From Acidobacteriota bacterium (GTDB taxonomy: Bacteria; Acidobacteriota; Terriglobia; Bryobacterales; Bryobacteraceae): a stretch of 33,968 nucleotides of DNA. Made by a program: the position numbers and the translations under genes. The stretch is from positions 1-33,968 of the forward strand of contig JANXSF010000072.1 in assembly GCA_025352795.1 (NCBI GenBank), read 5' to 3'. Below are positions 18,051-25,338 of the stretch, one piece after another. Position 1 is the first letter of the stretch, and the number at the start of each line of letters is the position of its first letter. The notes below the pieces were generated by a model, which saw nothing but the letters and a program-made list of their open reading frames with translations, did no database searches and had not been told where the DNA came from.

Positions 18051-19351
18051 CCTCTGTACCGCTGGAATTGCCAATGCGCGCTAACGAAGCGGCTGCTTTG
18101 GCCGATTTGATTCTGCAGATGGGGGAGCGCCAACCGCTATCGCAAGAAGTGCGCAACCGTTTGCTATCGCGCGTGCCCAGCTTGGGTCTGGAAAGTTTGC
18201 GGCCGGCGATGGGGTCACTGGTAAAAGATCCGACGCATGGGTCCACTTACTATTTGGCAGTTGATGCGACGAGCATGGCTGGTGTTTCAAAGCCTTACTT
18301 ACTGCACATGGCACTTGCCTCTGCGCCTGCCAGCGCACATTTTCTGAAGCCTACTTTGATCGGCAGAATGCGCCCAGGTGGGGGTCGGGAAATTGTGGTG
18401 AATGCCATACCATTTGGACCTGAAGATATCGCAACGGTGCGTACTTTTGGCGAACAAGTCGACCCCGGATTTCTACCACGTCCGCAAGGGCAAGCCAGTT
18501 CCATCTCCGTTTTTGTGGAAGACCCAGGGCGAGACTTGCCCGAAGCATTTTCAGCTTACGATTCGGCTCACAAAGAATTGCGGATGAATCTGTCTGCGCC
18601 AATCCGTGTGGAAGATGCACCGGATTTACTGGAATCCAGTTATGCCGCCGCGTTGTGGGGTGCCATCCGATGCGGTTGGCGTGAAGGCTATACCATTGAA
18701 GCCGCCTTTCGAGTAACGGGTAGCGATGATGCGTCTAATGAAAAGCTGAAGCAATCTATCCGGCTGGCTGCTGGTTACACAAAGTTTTCCTTGGATGTTA
18801 CGGACTTAGTAACTGAGAGTGATTCTGACTTATTCAACACGCTATTTGATGGAGTGGAGCGAGCGTGGATATTAAATGAATTCGTCCGGGAGTTTCCGTT
18901 GGGAACGGGTATGGCATTGCGGTTCACGTCGGAAGAAATTCAGTCGTTAGCGGTACGCTTTGCCCAACTATTGAGCACTACGGAAAAGCTGTACGACGAA
19001 ATTCGACGCGAAAAGACACGTTCTGCGACAGGGCGGACGTTCGATTTCGAATTGCGGATGCGCTGCGCCCCAAGAGAGTTGCTGTTCGTCCTGCATTGGC
19101 TAAAAAGCCAGGGTCGCCCAGTGCAGTTTGCAGCACCGTATATAGAGGAAGCGGATGTAATATCGCAGACAGCAAGCTTTGCCGCAGTAACCCGTTACTT
19201 TCAGGCCACGCTAACGGTCACTCCAGGGGACGAGCAAGCTCCGCAAGTGATGGAACAAATAGCCCGAGCCTGTGGTGGTCGAGTGAATTTACGATTGACG
19301 AAACCACACGACGCGGCGTATCTGATGGATCTGGCATCGCGACTGCGCTAA
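18047..19351 (+). CDS. Uncharacterised 434-aa protein translationally coupled to galU
   Basis: The start overlaps the galU stop as ATGA (18047-18050), so the two are almost certainly co-translated. No signal peptide or membrane segment is visible, so it is cytoplasmic. Notable segments are REIVVNAIPFGPEDIATVRT (about 124-143), LPRPQGQASSISVF (about 149-162), the WGAIRCGWREGYTIEAAF region (about 205-222), HAAGYTKFS-like 'LAAGYTKFSLDVTDL' (about 242-256) and a C-terminal ELRMRCAPRELLFVLHWLKS (about 333-352). The alternation of strands and helices suggests an alpha/beta barrel. I see a faint likeness to the tagaturonate epimerase (UxaE)-type sugar-epimerase group, in particular the K-F-S strand and 'PREL-F-LHWL' helix, but this is low confidence. 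The link to galU hints at sugar or sugar-nucleotide metabolism. Confidence 0.85.
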   Translation: MTSVPLELPMRANEAAALADLILQMGERQPLSQEVRNRLLSRVPSLGLESLRPAMGSLVKDPTHGSTYYLAVDATSMAGVSKPYLLHMALASAPASAHFLKPTLIGRMRPGGGREIVVNAIPFGPEDIATVRTFGEQVDPGFLPRPQGQASSISVFVEDPGRDLPEAFSAYDSAHKELRMNLSAPIRVEDAPDLLESSYAAALWGAIRCGWREGYTIEAAFRVTGSDDASNEKLKQSIRLAAGYTKFSLDVTDLVTESDSDLFNTLFDGVERAWILNEFVREFPLGTGMALRFTSEEIQSLAVRFAQLLSTTEKLYDEIRREKTRSATGRTFDFELRMRCAPRELLFVLHWLKSQGRPVQFAAPYIEEADVISQTASFAAVTRYFQATLTVTPGDEQAPQVMEQIARACGGRVNLRLTKPHDAAYLMDLASRLR

Positions 19352-19675
19352 TTGAAGTTGGTGGGACAACTGGCTTGTCCTTTTCAGATCTTGAAATCAC
19401 CCATGAAGCGGCAGCAGTATTCAAGATGGTGGAAAGGACAGGCGAGGGCGCCGGTCCTACCCCCACATGCAGCTACCTGAAGTTGCACGCAAATTCTGCC
19501 GATAGCCGCAAATATAACCTATACCCCTCTGCTTGGTCTGATGTGCCGGGCAAATAAGTGTTACGAAATTGCAGAATCGCCATTGCGACGCGCCCCGAAG
19601 ATCCGCGGCATAACGAAACGGCAACCAAAAGAAGTCGCAAACGAATAACCACGTAAGCTGCGGCAGGAGTTTTAG
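19352..19675. other. 324-base gap without a supported gene
   Basis: A plus-strand frame stays open here to 19557, but its first two thirds are a shadow of the 434-aa gene and no ribosome binding site or start lies in the gap itself. I see no RNA gene. The last 20 bases hold GGCAGGAG, the ribosome binding site of the next gene. Confidence 0.5.
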
Positions 19676-20665
19676 ATGCTAAATTATCTACCTCAAGAAG
19701 AGTCCAAGCTGGCCGAATGGGTTGATCGCTTTGTCACTTTGGCTGGTGCTTTTCTAACGCAGTTACCCCTCACAACCGGCGATCTGGAACATATTAAAGA
19801 GCACAATACGAGGCTAAAACAAGGGCAAGTTGCATTAACCAATGCCATGGATCACCTTTTTAGTGCCAAAGCGGACTTGGAACGAGCGAAGACTGAGCTG
19901 GATCGGATGGAGACTGAAATTCGGATGGCATCGGACCGTAAGAACGCGGCGGGCGAAGAAGTGCGTCGTAAAGCATTGAAAATGGATGATCTGGAAGCTC
20001 TCAGAGCAGCCGATGCGAGCTTAAGAATTGAACAATCCGCCTTAAATGCCTCTATGGAGCGCTTTTATTTACCGAAAGCGGAATTCGAAAAAGCGAAGAT
20101 TGATTTTGAGCGGACTGAAACCGAAATTCGGATTGTGTTAGACAGCAAAAAGCTGGCCAGCGAGGAGGTTCGCAAACGAGCCTATGGGCTGGTTGAACCG
20201 CTTCGAGCGCTGCCTGAAGGCAATGAACAGTTTTTGCAGATGATCGGAATCCCGCTGGCCGTCGCGGAACAAACCGAACGGGTCGAACGTGTCGAACGCG
20301 TTGAGCCGGTGGAGCATGTAGAACGTCGTGAGCCCCAATTCGGCATGCCCGAAGAATTTGAATGCACTCCCCATGCGGAAGGAATCAATTTGCTGAAATG
20401 GAAGGCTAACAGTCCTGCTGGCACGCTGTATAACCTGCACTACGCCATTGGTGGATGGCATCGGGGTAGCCCGACGGCCCCATCGCAGTGGGGTTCCACT
20501 CCCATTGTCGTGCCTGAAAATTCTGAGTTTCGCAATGGCGATTACATTCAATTCCCGCACAATTCACGACAGGGTCGCCGGACAAACATTGCCTATCAGG
20601 GGACGGCCAGCCATGACAAAAAGGTTAGCGCTCCAACATCACAAATCGTCGTAGAGTGTAAGTGA
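19676..20665 (+). CDS. Coiled-coil protein with internal 69-residue duplication and a C-terminal beta domain
   Basis: This 329-aa protein belongs to no family I recognise. Residues about 41-101 and 110-170 are a tandem duplication with a constant 69-residue offset: KADLERAKTELDRMETEIR (65-83) against KAEFEKAKIDFERTETEIR (134-152), and EEVRRKA (94-100) against EEVRKRA (163-169). Both are heptad-like helices, giving two matching coiled-coil arms. A short charged repeat of ERV/ERVE units follows at 201-219. The last about 100 residues (228-329) are strand-rich with LLKWKANSPAGTLYNLHYAI, resembling a fibronectin-III-like or similar beta-sandwich, and end in VVECK. There is no signal peptide. GGAG lies 6-7 bases before the ATG. 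It appears monocistronic. Confidence 0.8.
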   Translation: MLNYLPQEESKLAEWVDRFVTLAGAFLTQLPLTTGDLEHIKEHNTRLKQGQVALTNAMDHLFSAKADLERAKTELDRMETEIRMASDRKNAAGEEVRRKALKMDDLEALRAADASLRIEQSALNASMERFYLPKAEFEKAKIDFERTETEIRIVLDSKKLASEEVRKRAYGLVEPLRALPEGNEQFLQMIGIPLAVAEQTERVERVERVEPVEHVERREPQFGMPEEFECTPHAEGINLLKWKANSPAGTLYNLHYAIGGWHRGSPTAPSQWGSTPIVVPENSEFRNGDYIQFPHNSRQGRRTNIAYQGTASHDKKVSAPTSQIVVECK

Positions 20666-20702
20666 ATTGCCCGCGACAGCTCCAAAAATATGGTAATTTT
20701 TT

Positions 20703-20735
20703 CAGCCCGGTAAGGAAACTTTTCCAACTGGGCTG
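20703..20735. other. Long imperfect hairpin upstream of the sigma54 promoter
   Basis: CAGCCCGGT (20703-20711) pairs with ACTGGGCTG (20727-20735) with one G-T wobble. An inner GGAAA/TTTCC stem (20714-20718 with 20721-20725) extends it. There is no T tract on the exit side in either direction. It may end the coiled-coil gene's transcript, or be an inverted-repeat binding site, since its centre is about 60 bases upstream of the -24 element. Confidence 0.4.
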
Positions 20736-20777
20736 CCTGATCCGGTAAAAAGCGCCAATAATCAGCGGTTTCAGGTT

Positions 20778-20793
20778 TGGCATACACCTTGCA
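20778..20793 (+). promoter_or_regulatory. Sigma54 (-24/-12) promoter
   Basis: TGGCATACACCTTGCA matches the full sigma54 consensus TGGCAYRN4TTGCW at every defined position. The invariant GG is at 20779-20780 and GC at 20791-20792, separated by the required 10 bases. Transcription would start near 20804, just ahead of AAGGA (20806-20810) and the ATG at 20821. Sigma54 promoters need an AAA+ enhancer-binding activator, and none is encoded in this window. Confidence 0.75.
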
Positions 20794-20820
20794 TGTAATT
20801 CCCCTAAGGAAGTGATTGTG

Positions 20821-21093
20821 ATGGGATTCACCAGGTTCCCGATATCTAAATTACGCATATGCTGGAAAAGTTTGGTGGCTGGGTGTATTTTGGCGTTTAC
20901 GACCTCGGCATACCTGCATAGAAGACCGGTTGATTTGAACATGGACGGTGCCCCTGCGGCCATGGTGCCTGGATATATGGGTCCGCTGTACAGTGCCAAA
21001 GGAAAGTTGGTGGGCTATGCCCAACCGCCGGTTGTGAATCTTGAATCGAAACTGAAGTCAAGTTCGCGACGCCAGGCGTTGGTCAATCGTTAG
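20821..21093 (+). CDS. Small putative membrane/secreted protein behind a sigma54 promoter
   Basis: This is a 90-aa protein of unknown function. A basic N-terminus (SKLRICWK) is followed by one hydrophobic helix (about 19-34), then a polar tail containing PVDLNMDGAPAAMVPGYMGPLY and a basic C-terminus. It could be a single-pass inner-membrane protein with its tail outside, or a secreted peptide. AAGGA lies 10 bases before the ATG at 20821. The in-frame GTG at 20812 is too close to that site to be the start. Its stop overlaps the stop of the convergent membrane-protein gene. The perfect -24/-12 promoter directly upstream is the best evidence that it is real. Confidence 0.6.
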   Translation: MGFTRFPISKLRICWKSLVAGCILAFTTSAYLHRRPVDLNMDGAPAAMVPGYMGPLYSAKGKLVGYAQPPVVNLESKLKSSSRRQALVNR

Positions 21094-22673
21094 TTTCTGC
21101 CCAGAAGTTTCCCTGATTCGGACTGCCAAACAATATAGGATTCATTCTGAAAGACAACTTCTGCCCCAACCGGAGCCTTCCAGTTTCGATTTGTCGATGG
21201 AATGTAGTACACCAGATGATCTGTACTGACCGTATTCCCCAATAAGAATACGTTTTGCGCTTCCGCCAATCGTTCCCGGTAGTGAGGGGTGTTCAAAGGA
21301 TGGCCATACCAGGCACGCAAGCGGGTATAGGTTGAGGTTAGGTAGTTGAGGGACGCATCCTCACTGACCACAAAACTCCCAGGCGCAGCATGAGTATTTA
21401 CCCAACTTAGGACTGCTTTTTGGTCAGCACTTAATGAAATGGTGTAGCGCTGCACCTGTGTTTTTCCGAAGGTACGAAACCATAGCAGATTATCGGAAAA
21501 CAGAATGAGAAGAAAAGCTCCCATGGCCAGAATGCGTGCCACTGGTTGTCTGATAGTGAGTAAGTTGTGAAGTAAGTCAAGTAGGACGGGTAAGGCTAGG
21601 AAAAACAGCGCAATCCAATCGTACCCATGGGCGAAATGGATGGGCTGAATGGGCTTCATAACAAGCTGATGCTGGGTAAGTGCAAAGATTACGGCGAACC
21701 AAACGATTAGAAGACGGGTGGTTGTATCGTGCAGCGCTGGTTGCAATCGATCCCAACGGCTAAAGCGGGCGAAGACTAAAAAGCCGACAATGGCCAGGGC
21801 GCAACCGAAGGTCCAAGGCAGGTAAACCCATTCCAGCAGCCATTGCGATTGCATATTGCGGTGTTCGGGAATGCTGTTCAGGAACACCAGGTAGTAAGCC
21901 ACATGCAAAACAGCCACACTGACCGATCCGGCAAACAGCTTCCAGGAGACTGCGCCACTTTTCAGCAGCAATTCCAGGGTGCAATACACCACGATAACGG
22001 CAGCCAGACTGATGCCGGTGAACGGGTGAGAAATGGAGGCTAAGGCACAAAGCCCTAGCACCCAGGTAAAGCGTTTTTCCAGCAGAAATAACATGGCTAA
22101 CAAGAAAACACCGTGATAATAGGCTTCCATGGGATTGGTCAGATTGCGTCCGAAATTGAGCATCCACCAGCCTTCGTTAGGGTCCAGGGCCATGGATGCG
22201 ATGGTTGAATCGACGCCCATAAAATGTCCCACTGCCATGCCGGTCAACGATAGCAATCCACCGCCCCAAAACAGGCACCATAGGCCGATTTTTTGAGCAG
22301 TGGTCTGCCAACCAGCTAGTTTTTCGTAGAGTTGAACGGCCACGAATGCGCAGAAAAGTTGGGCGAGAAATCCGAACAGGTGATAGGCAATTCCGGGGTC
22401 AAGCCCGGTGCGCACAATGAGGGCTAGTAAGAAAGTTTGCGGTTGAAAAAAGACCCTTGGAGTTTCGTAACTGGCGTAAGGATTGCCGTAAGTAAGGTGG
22501 AAGCCTTCGTCGAAATGTTCCCGCGCATTGGCTACGTAAGAGGGCCCATCGGTGTTGATAAATCCGGTTGGGATCTGGTTGGGCAGAACGCGCCAGCATT
22601 CATAGGCGAGGGGATAAAAGGCAGGCAGGATAAGTAAAAGTGGAAGGTACCAGGGTGCGCGATTCATGCCCAT
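21090..22673 (-). CDS. Multi-span membrane protein, GT-C glycosyltransferase-like
   Basis: This 527-aa integral membrane protein has about ten to twelve hydrophobic helices spread from residue 8 to about 405, and a soluble C-terminal domain of about 120 residues. The first extracytoplasmic loop contains NTDGPSYVANAREHFDEGFH, with acidic residues where GT-C enzymes (PMT, ArnT, oligosaccharyl and mannosyl transferases) carry their catalytic Asp. The C-terminal part (LSWVNTHAAPGSFVVSEDAS, YYIPSTNRNW) resembles the periplasmic tails of dolichyl-phosphate-mannose-type transferases. I therefore infer transfer of a sugar from a lipid-linked donor, without naming donor or acceptor. The gene stands alone; the hairpin at 22710-22744 separates it from its upstream neighbour. 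Confidence 0.72.
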   Translation of the reverse strand: MGMNRAPWYLPLLLILPAFYPLAYECWRVLPNQIPTGFINTDGPSYVANAREHFDEGFHLTYGNPYASYETPRVFFQPQTFLLALIVRTGLDPGIAYHLFGFLAQLFCAFVAVQLYEKLAGWQTTAQKIGLWCLFWGGGLLSLTGMAVGHFMGVDSTIASMALDPNEGWWMLNFGRNLTNPMEAYYHGVFLLAMLFLLEKRFTWVLGLCALASISHPFTGISLAAVIVVYCTLELLLKSGAVSWKLFAGSVSVAVLHVAYYLVFLNSIPEHRNMQSQWLLEWVYLPWTFGCALAIVGFLVFARFSRWDRLQPALHDTTTRLLIVWFAVIFALTQHQLVMKPIQPIHFAHGYDWIALFFLALPVLLDLLHNLLTIRQPVARILAMGAFLLILFSDNLLWFRTFGKTQVQRYTISLSADQKAVLSWVNTHAAPGSFVVSEDASLNYLTSTYTRLRAWYGHPLNTPHYRERLAEAQNVFLLGNTVSTDHLVYYIPSTNRNWKAPVGAEVVFQNESYIVWQSESGKLLGRN

Positions 22674-22709
22674 CTGCTACTTTCGACAGATTCTGAAAGA
22701 AACCTTAGG

Positions 22710-22744
22710 GTAAGGGCAACCTGAGGTTTCCAGATTGCCCTTAC
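22710..22744 (-). terminator. Hairpin after the Cys-rich secreted protein gene
   Basis: GTAAGGGCAA (22710-22719) pairs perfectly with TTGCCCTTAC (22735-22744) over 10 bp with a 15-base loop. In minus-strand direction it comes 31 bases after the stop at 22775 and is followed by a pyrimidine-rich TTTCTTT. That fits a terminator isolating the next minus-strand gene. Confidence 0.5.
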
Positions 22745-22774
22745 TTAGGTTATGACGTGCAGGCTGCGGGGTTT

Positions 22775-24202
22775 TTATCTTTGGGCGCTCAAACCACCGG
22801 AACGGCAGGATCGGCAAATTCCGAATCCACTGCCATTGCCCAGAATGTTTGAGCAACGATTCGTAATACTAGCCAGTTCGCCGAGGCTGAGGGTGGCCGC
22901 AAGAAACGGGGTTTCCGTTACGGCGAAGGTGCCCGCTGGCTGCGCTTGGTGAAGCGTAGTTCCATAAGCTAACATGCCGGTGGCCACTGGGAAATTGGCT
23001 GTGTTGGCCAAACCTGCACTATTGTTGCAATTGGCACCCGTAAAGGATGGCGTAGCAGCCGTGTTGACTAGTTTTACAACAATGGAATTGGGCTTGATGC
23101 CAGTTAGTGTGTTGTAAATCAGATCGTCATTGATGGATAGCGAAACCAAACCGTTGGGAGTGATCATACAAGAGCAACAGGATACAAGTTGTTCATCGGG
23201 CGAGAATGCGTAAACATTGACGCAGATGTTTCCGATTGCTCCACCAAAGCCGGGACCGGTGAGCGACGCCCCATTTGCACCCGTGTTGGTGAGGTTAATG
23301 ACACTGTCGCCAGAGGTGAGATTTGAGGCATAGCGAACCTGGAATACATCGCCAGGAATGGAATTTACCTGAATTTGAGGATGCAGATCGCCCCAACATG
23401 AGGGCATCACGCCGGTATCGAGCTGCAAGGAGCCAGAAGTTCCATTGCACGATGAAGTCGGATTGACCCAATTCACGTAGATCCCATTGGGATCGATCAC
23501 GCTACCTAGAATTGGGTTGCCTTCAGTGCTTATATTCAAGGAATCATAAAAACAGCCTTGAATGGTAGCCCGGCAAGGTAAGTTGCCAAGGGGATTCTTG
23601 CCGTAGTTAGTTGTGTTGTAAGTGATTCCGACAATTACTTTGTCTGGAAGGGTAAGTAATAGACTGGAGAGGTTGAACGTGATTACATTGGCAACGCCAT
23701 GATGACATTTGTTAGTCACCGGGTTATACCACTGAGTGCCATCGCCACCAATGGCACTGCCTACAAAGCAATGAGCTGCTTCGGTGGAAGGGCGGTAAGG
23801 AATCGCAAACGTTTGAGTAACAGTACCCAGCAACGGGCCTACTCCGGAAACGCCACTGACTCCATAGATATTCAAAGTGACCGGTTGATTGGCGGTAGAC
23901 CCAGGGACGGTTACGCAAACATCGGGATTGCCCACAGGATTAAACCAAGCGCCACTGGTGCAAGCCCAGGAGGACATCACGACGCTGACAGTGGAAACCA
24001 GCCGGGGTGAACCAGGAGTGAAGATAATGCCATCGCCTAATTCGCCGAATGCATAAGCTTCGGGTCCAACGCTGCTGACGTTGCCGGGCAAGGGCGAGGG
24101 AATGCTGTTGAATATTTGGGAGTTCGCGTTGGCACTGAAGAGGAAAGTGAAGGCGATCGCGGATGTAAGTATGCGGACGGAAGCGGGGGGCTGGAGTAAC
24201 AT
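22775..24202 (-). CDS. Secreted Cys-rich two-part protein of an Acidobacteriota-type family
   Basis: This 475-aa protein has a clear signal peptide (about 1-28, ending SANANSQ). Residues 35-265 form a beta-rich domain (FGELGDGIIFTPGSPRLVST, SVVMSSWACTSGAW) resembling the 'choice-of-anchor' surface domains. Residues about 280-475 hold a distinct Cys-rich module: GNICVNVYAFSPDEQLVSCC, SCMITPNGLVSLSINDDLI, then LGELASITNRCSNILGNGSG and FGICRSC near the C-terminus. I recognise this ending as recurring in secreted acidobacterial proteins, from memory rather than a search. Sixteen or so Cys residues suggest disulfides or metal binding. The function is unknown. AGGA lies about 9 bases before the ATG. 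Confidence 0.82.
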   Translation of the reverse strand: MLLQPPASVRILTSAIAFTFLFSANANSQIFNSIPSPLPGNVSSVGPEAYAFGELGDGIIFTPGSPRLVSTVSVVMSSWACTSGAWFNPVGNPDVCVTVPGSTANQPVTLNIYGVSGVSGVGPLLGTVTQTFAIPYRPSTEAAHCFVGSAIGGDGTQWYNPVTNKCHHGVANVITFNLSSLLLTLPDKVIVGITYNTTNYGKNPLGNLPCRATIQGCFYDSLNISTEGNPILGSVIDPNGIYVNWVNPTSSCNGTSGSLQLDTGVMPSCWGDLHPQIQVNSIPGDVFQVRYASNLTSGDSVINLTNTGANGASLTGPGFGGAIGNICVNVYAFSPDEQLVSCCSCMITPNGLVSLSINDDLIYNTLTGIKPNSIVVKLVNTAATPSFTGANCNNSAGLANTANFPVATGMLAYGTTLHQAQPAGTFAVTETPFLAATLSLGELASITNRCSNILGNGSGFGICRSCRSGGLSAQR

Positions 24203-24326
24203 AATGGTGGTCCTATAAGTTAAGTATTTCTAACGTAAGTAGAAAGTACCATTACTTCATATGTCAAACAACTACCCAGGTGGAGTAACCTGATTGGTTA
24301 GTTCACTTGGATTAGGCGCAGTTTGA

Positions 24327-24556
24327 ATGAGAGAATTGTCCGCAGATGTCCCAGATAAGTGCAGATGAAAACCAAAGGCGATTTTGATCTGCGCTTGCTG
24401 CGTCCACGGCGTCATGGTTTCCGCACCAACGTTCACCAAATTCTGACGATTGTTCATCATGCCGAGCTGGATAGAGGCACTTTGCACGCGATTTATCGCC
24501 AAGCACTCCGATTTATTCCAGAGTCTGAGTTGCGACCATACTTCTACTCCCAGTGA
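24327..24556 (+). pseudogene. Possible relic of a HicA-type toxin gene
   Basis: Between two minus-strand genes, a plus-strand frame (24359-24556) ends with ILTIVHHAELDRGTLHAIYR then QALRFIPESELRPYF. That resembles the C-terminal strand and helix of HicA toxins (V-T-I-P-x-H-x-E-L-x-x-G-T-L-x-x-I-x-R-Q-A). Just upstream, in a different frame, ATG at 24327 begins MRELSADVPDK, like HicA N-termini, and is cut by TGA at 24366-24368. The central KGSH region is not readable. I infer a decayed gene; no hicB-like partner adjoins it. Apart from this, 24203-24569 holds nothing I can name. Confidence 0.35.
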
Positions 24557-24569
24557 ACATCCGCGACCC

Positions 24570-25328
24570 TCAAATGCCCGAGTACCAGGAATAGCCAGCT
24601 TCCGAAGCCCCTGAACCCATGCCCTTGCCGAATCCTTTCAGACTATCGGTCAGAGTCAGCCGAGTAATGTACTTTACGCTCTTGTAGCCAAGTTGACGAG
24701 GGACACGCAATCGCAGCGGGCCGCCGTGGCCTGCTGGAAGATCGCCGCCATTCATTCCATACGTGACCAGCGTTTGCGGATGCAGGGCATCAGCCATATC
24801 GACGCTGTCCCACCAGCCGGGCTGTACGGAAAAATAGACAACAAACTTGGCCTGCGGCAAAACCCCCACAACCTTCAATACATGCGATAGGGGCACGCCG
24901 ATCCATTCCCCAATAAACGACCAACCCTCTTCGCAGGCCAAATGTGTAATCTGACTGCGGGTGGGATAACTGCGGAGTTCGGCAACTGAAAACGATGCGG
25001 GGCGGGCAACCATGCCATCCACGATGAGCCGCCAATCGGCGAACCCTGTGGCCAGATGGCGCTGGAATTCCGCAATCTTGGGCGGCTTGCCGTTTGCATT
25101 CGGTGGATTTGAGATCAGGCTGCGAGGGAATTCGCGGGCCATCGAATTTTGAGTTAGCAAACGCTGGGCGGCAAGAGTCAACGTTCTACCGGGACCGTAG
25201 ACACCACCGCTATCGGGCGGGATCAGGCCGTATTCATCCGCCAGACGGGCGGCCACGGCCAAGCCCGATACGCTGGCTGTTGCGGCAAGTCCGGTGGTGA
25301 TCAGTTTGCGGCGTGAGGGGTTGCTCAT
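24570..25328 (-). CDS. Tat-exported molybdopterin oxidoreductase, YedY/MsrP (sulfite-oxidase fold)
   Basis: This 252-aa periplasmic molybdenum-cofactor enzyme has a twin-arginine leader SRRKLITTGLAATASVSG (5-22). The oxidoreductase domain contains LACEEGWSFIGEWIGVPL at 130-147, where Cys132 is the expected Mo ligand. VVYFSVQPGWWDSVDMADAL and the cofactor-binding HGGPLRLRVPRQLGYKSVKY (about 206-225) follow. YedY/MsrP reduces protein methionine sulfoxides, and other members act on sulfite or related substrates; which applies here cannot be decided. A cytochrome b gene starts transcription just upstream and ends 10 bases away, so this enzyme probably draws electrons from the membrane quinol pool through it, as MsrP does with MsrQ. 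Confidence 0.9.
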   Translation of the reverse strand: MSNPSRRKLITTGLAATASVSGLAVAARLADEYGLIPPDSGGVYGPGRTLTLAAQRLLTQNSMAREFPRSLISNPPNANGKPPKIAEFQRHLATGFADWRLIVDGMVARPASFSVAELRSYPTRSQITHLACEEGWSFIGEWIGVPLSHVLKVVGVLPQAKFVVYFSVQPGWWDSVDMADALHPQTLVTYGMNGGDLPAGHGGPLRLRVPRQLGYKSVKYITRLTLTDSLKGFGKGMGSGASEAGYSWYSGI

Positions 25329-25338
25329 GTTGTGCTCC

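Noticed and set aside
19096-19557. 153-aa plus-strand frame running past the end of the 434-aa gene
   Set aside because: Most of it overlaps that gene in another frame; the remaining 200 bases lack a start or ribosome binding site.
20138-20560. 140-aa minus-strand frame
   Set aside because: It is antisense to the coiled-coil gene, with its length explained by that gene's repetitive codons.
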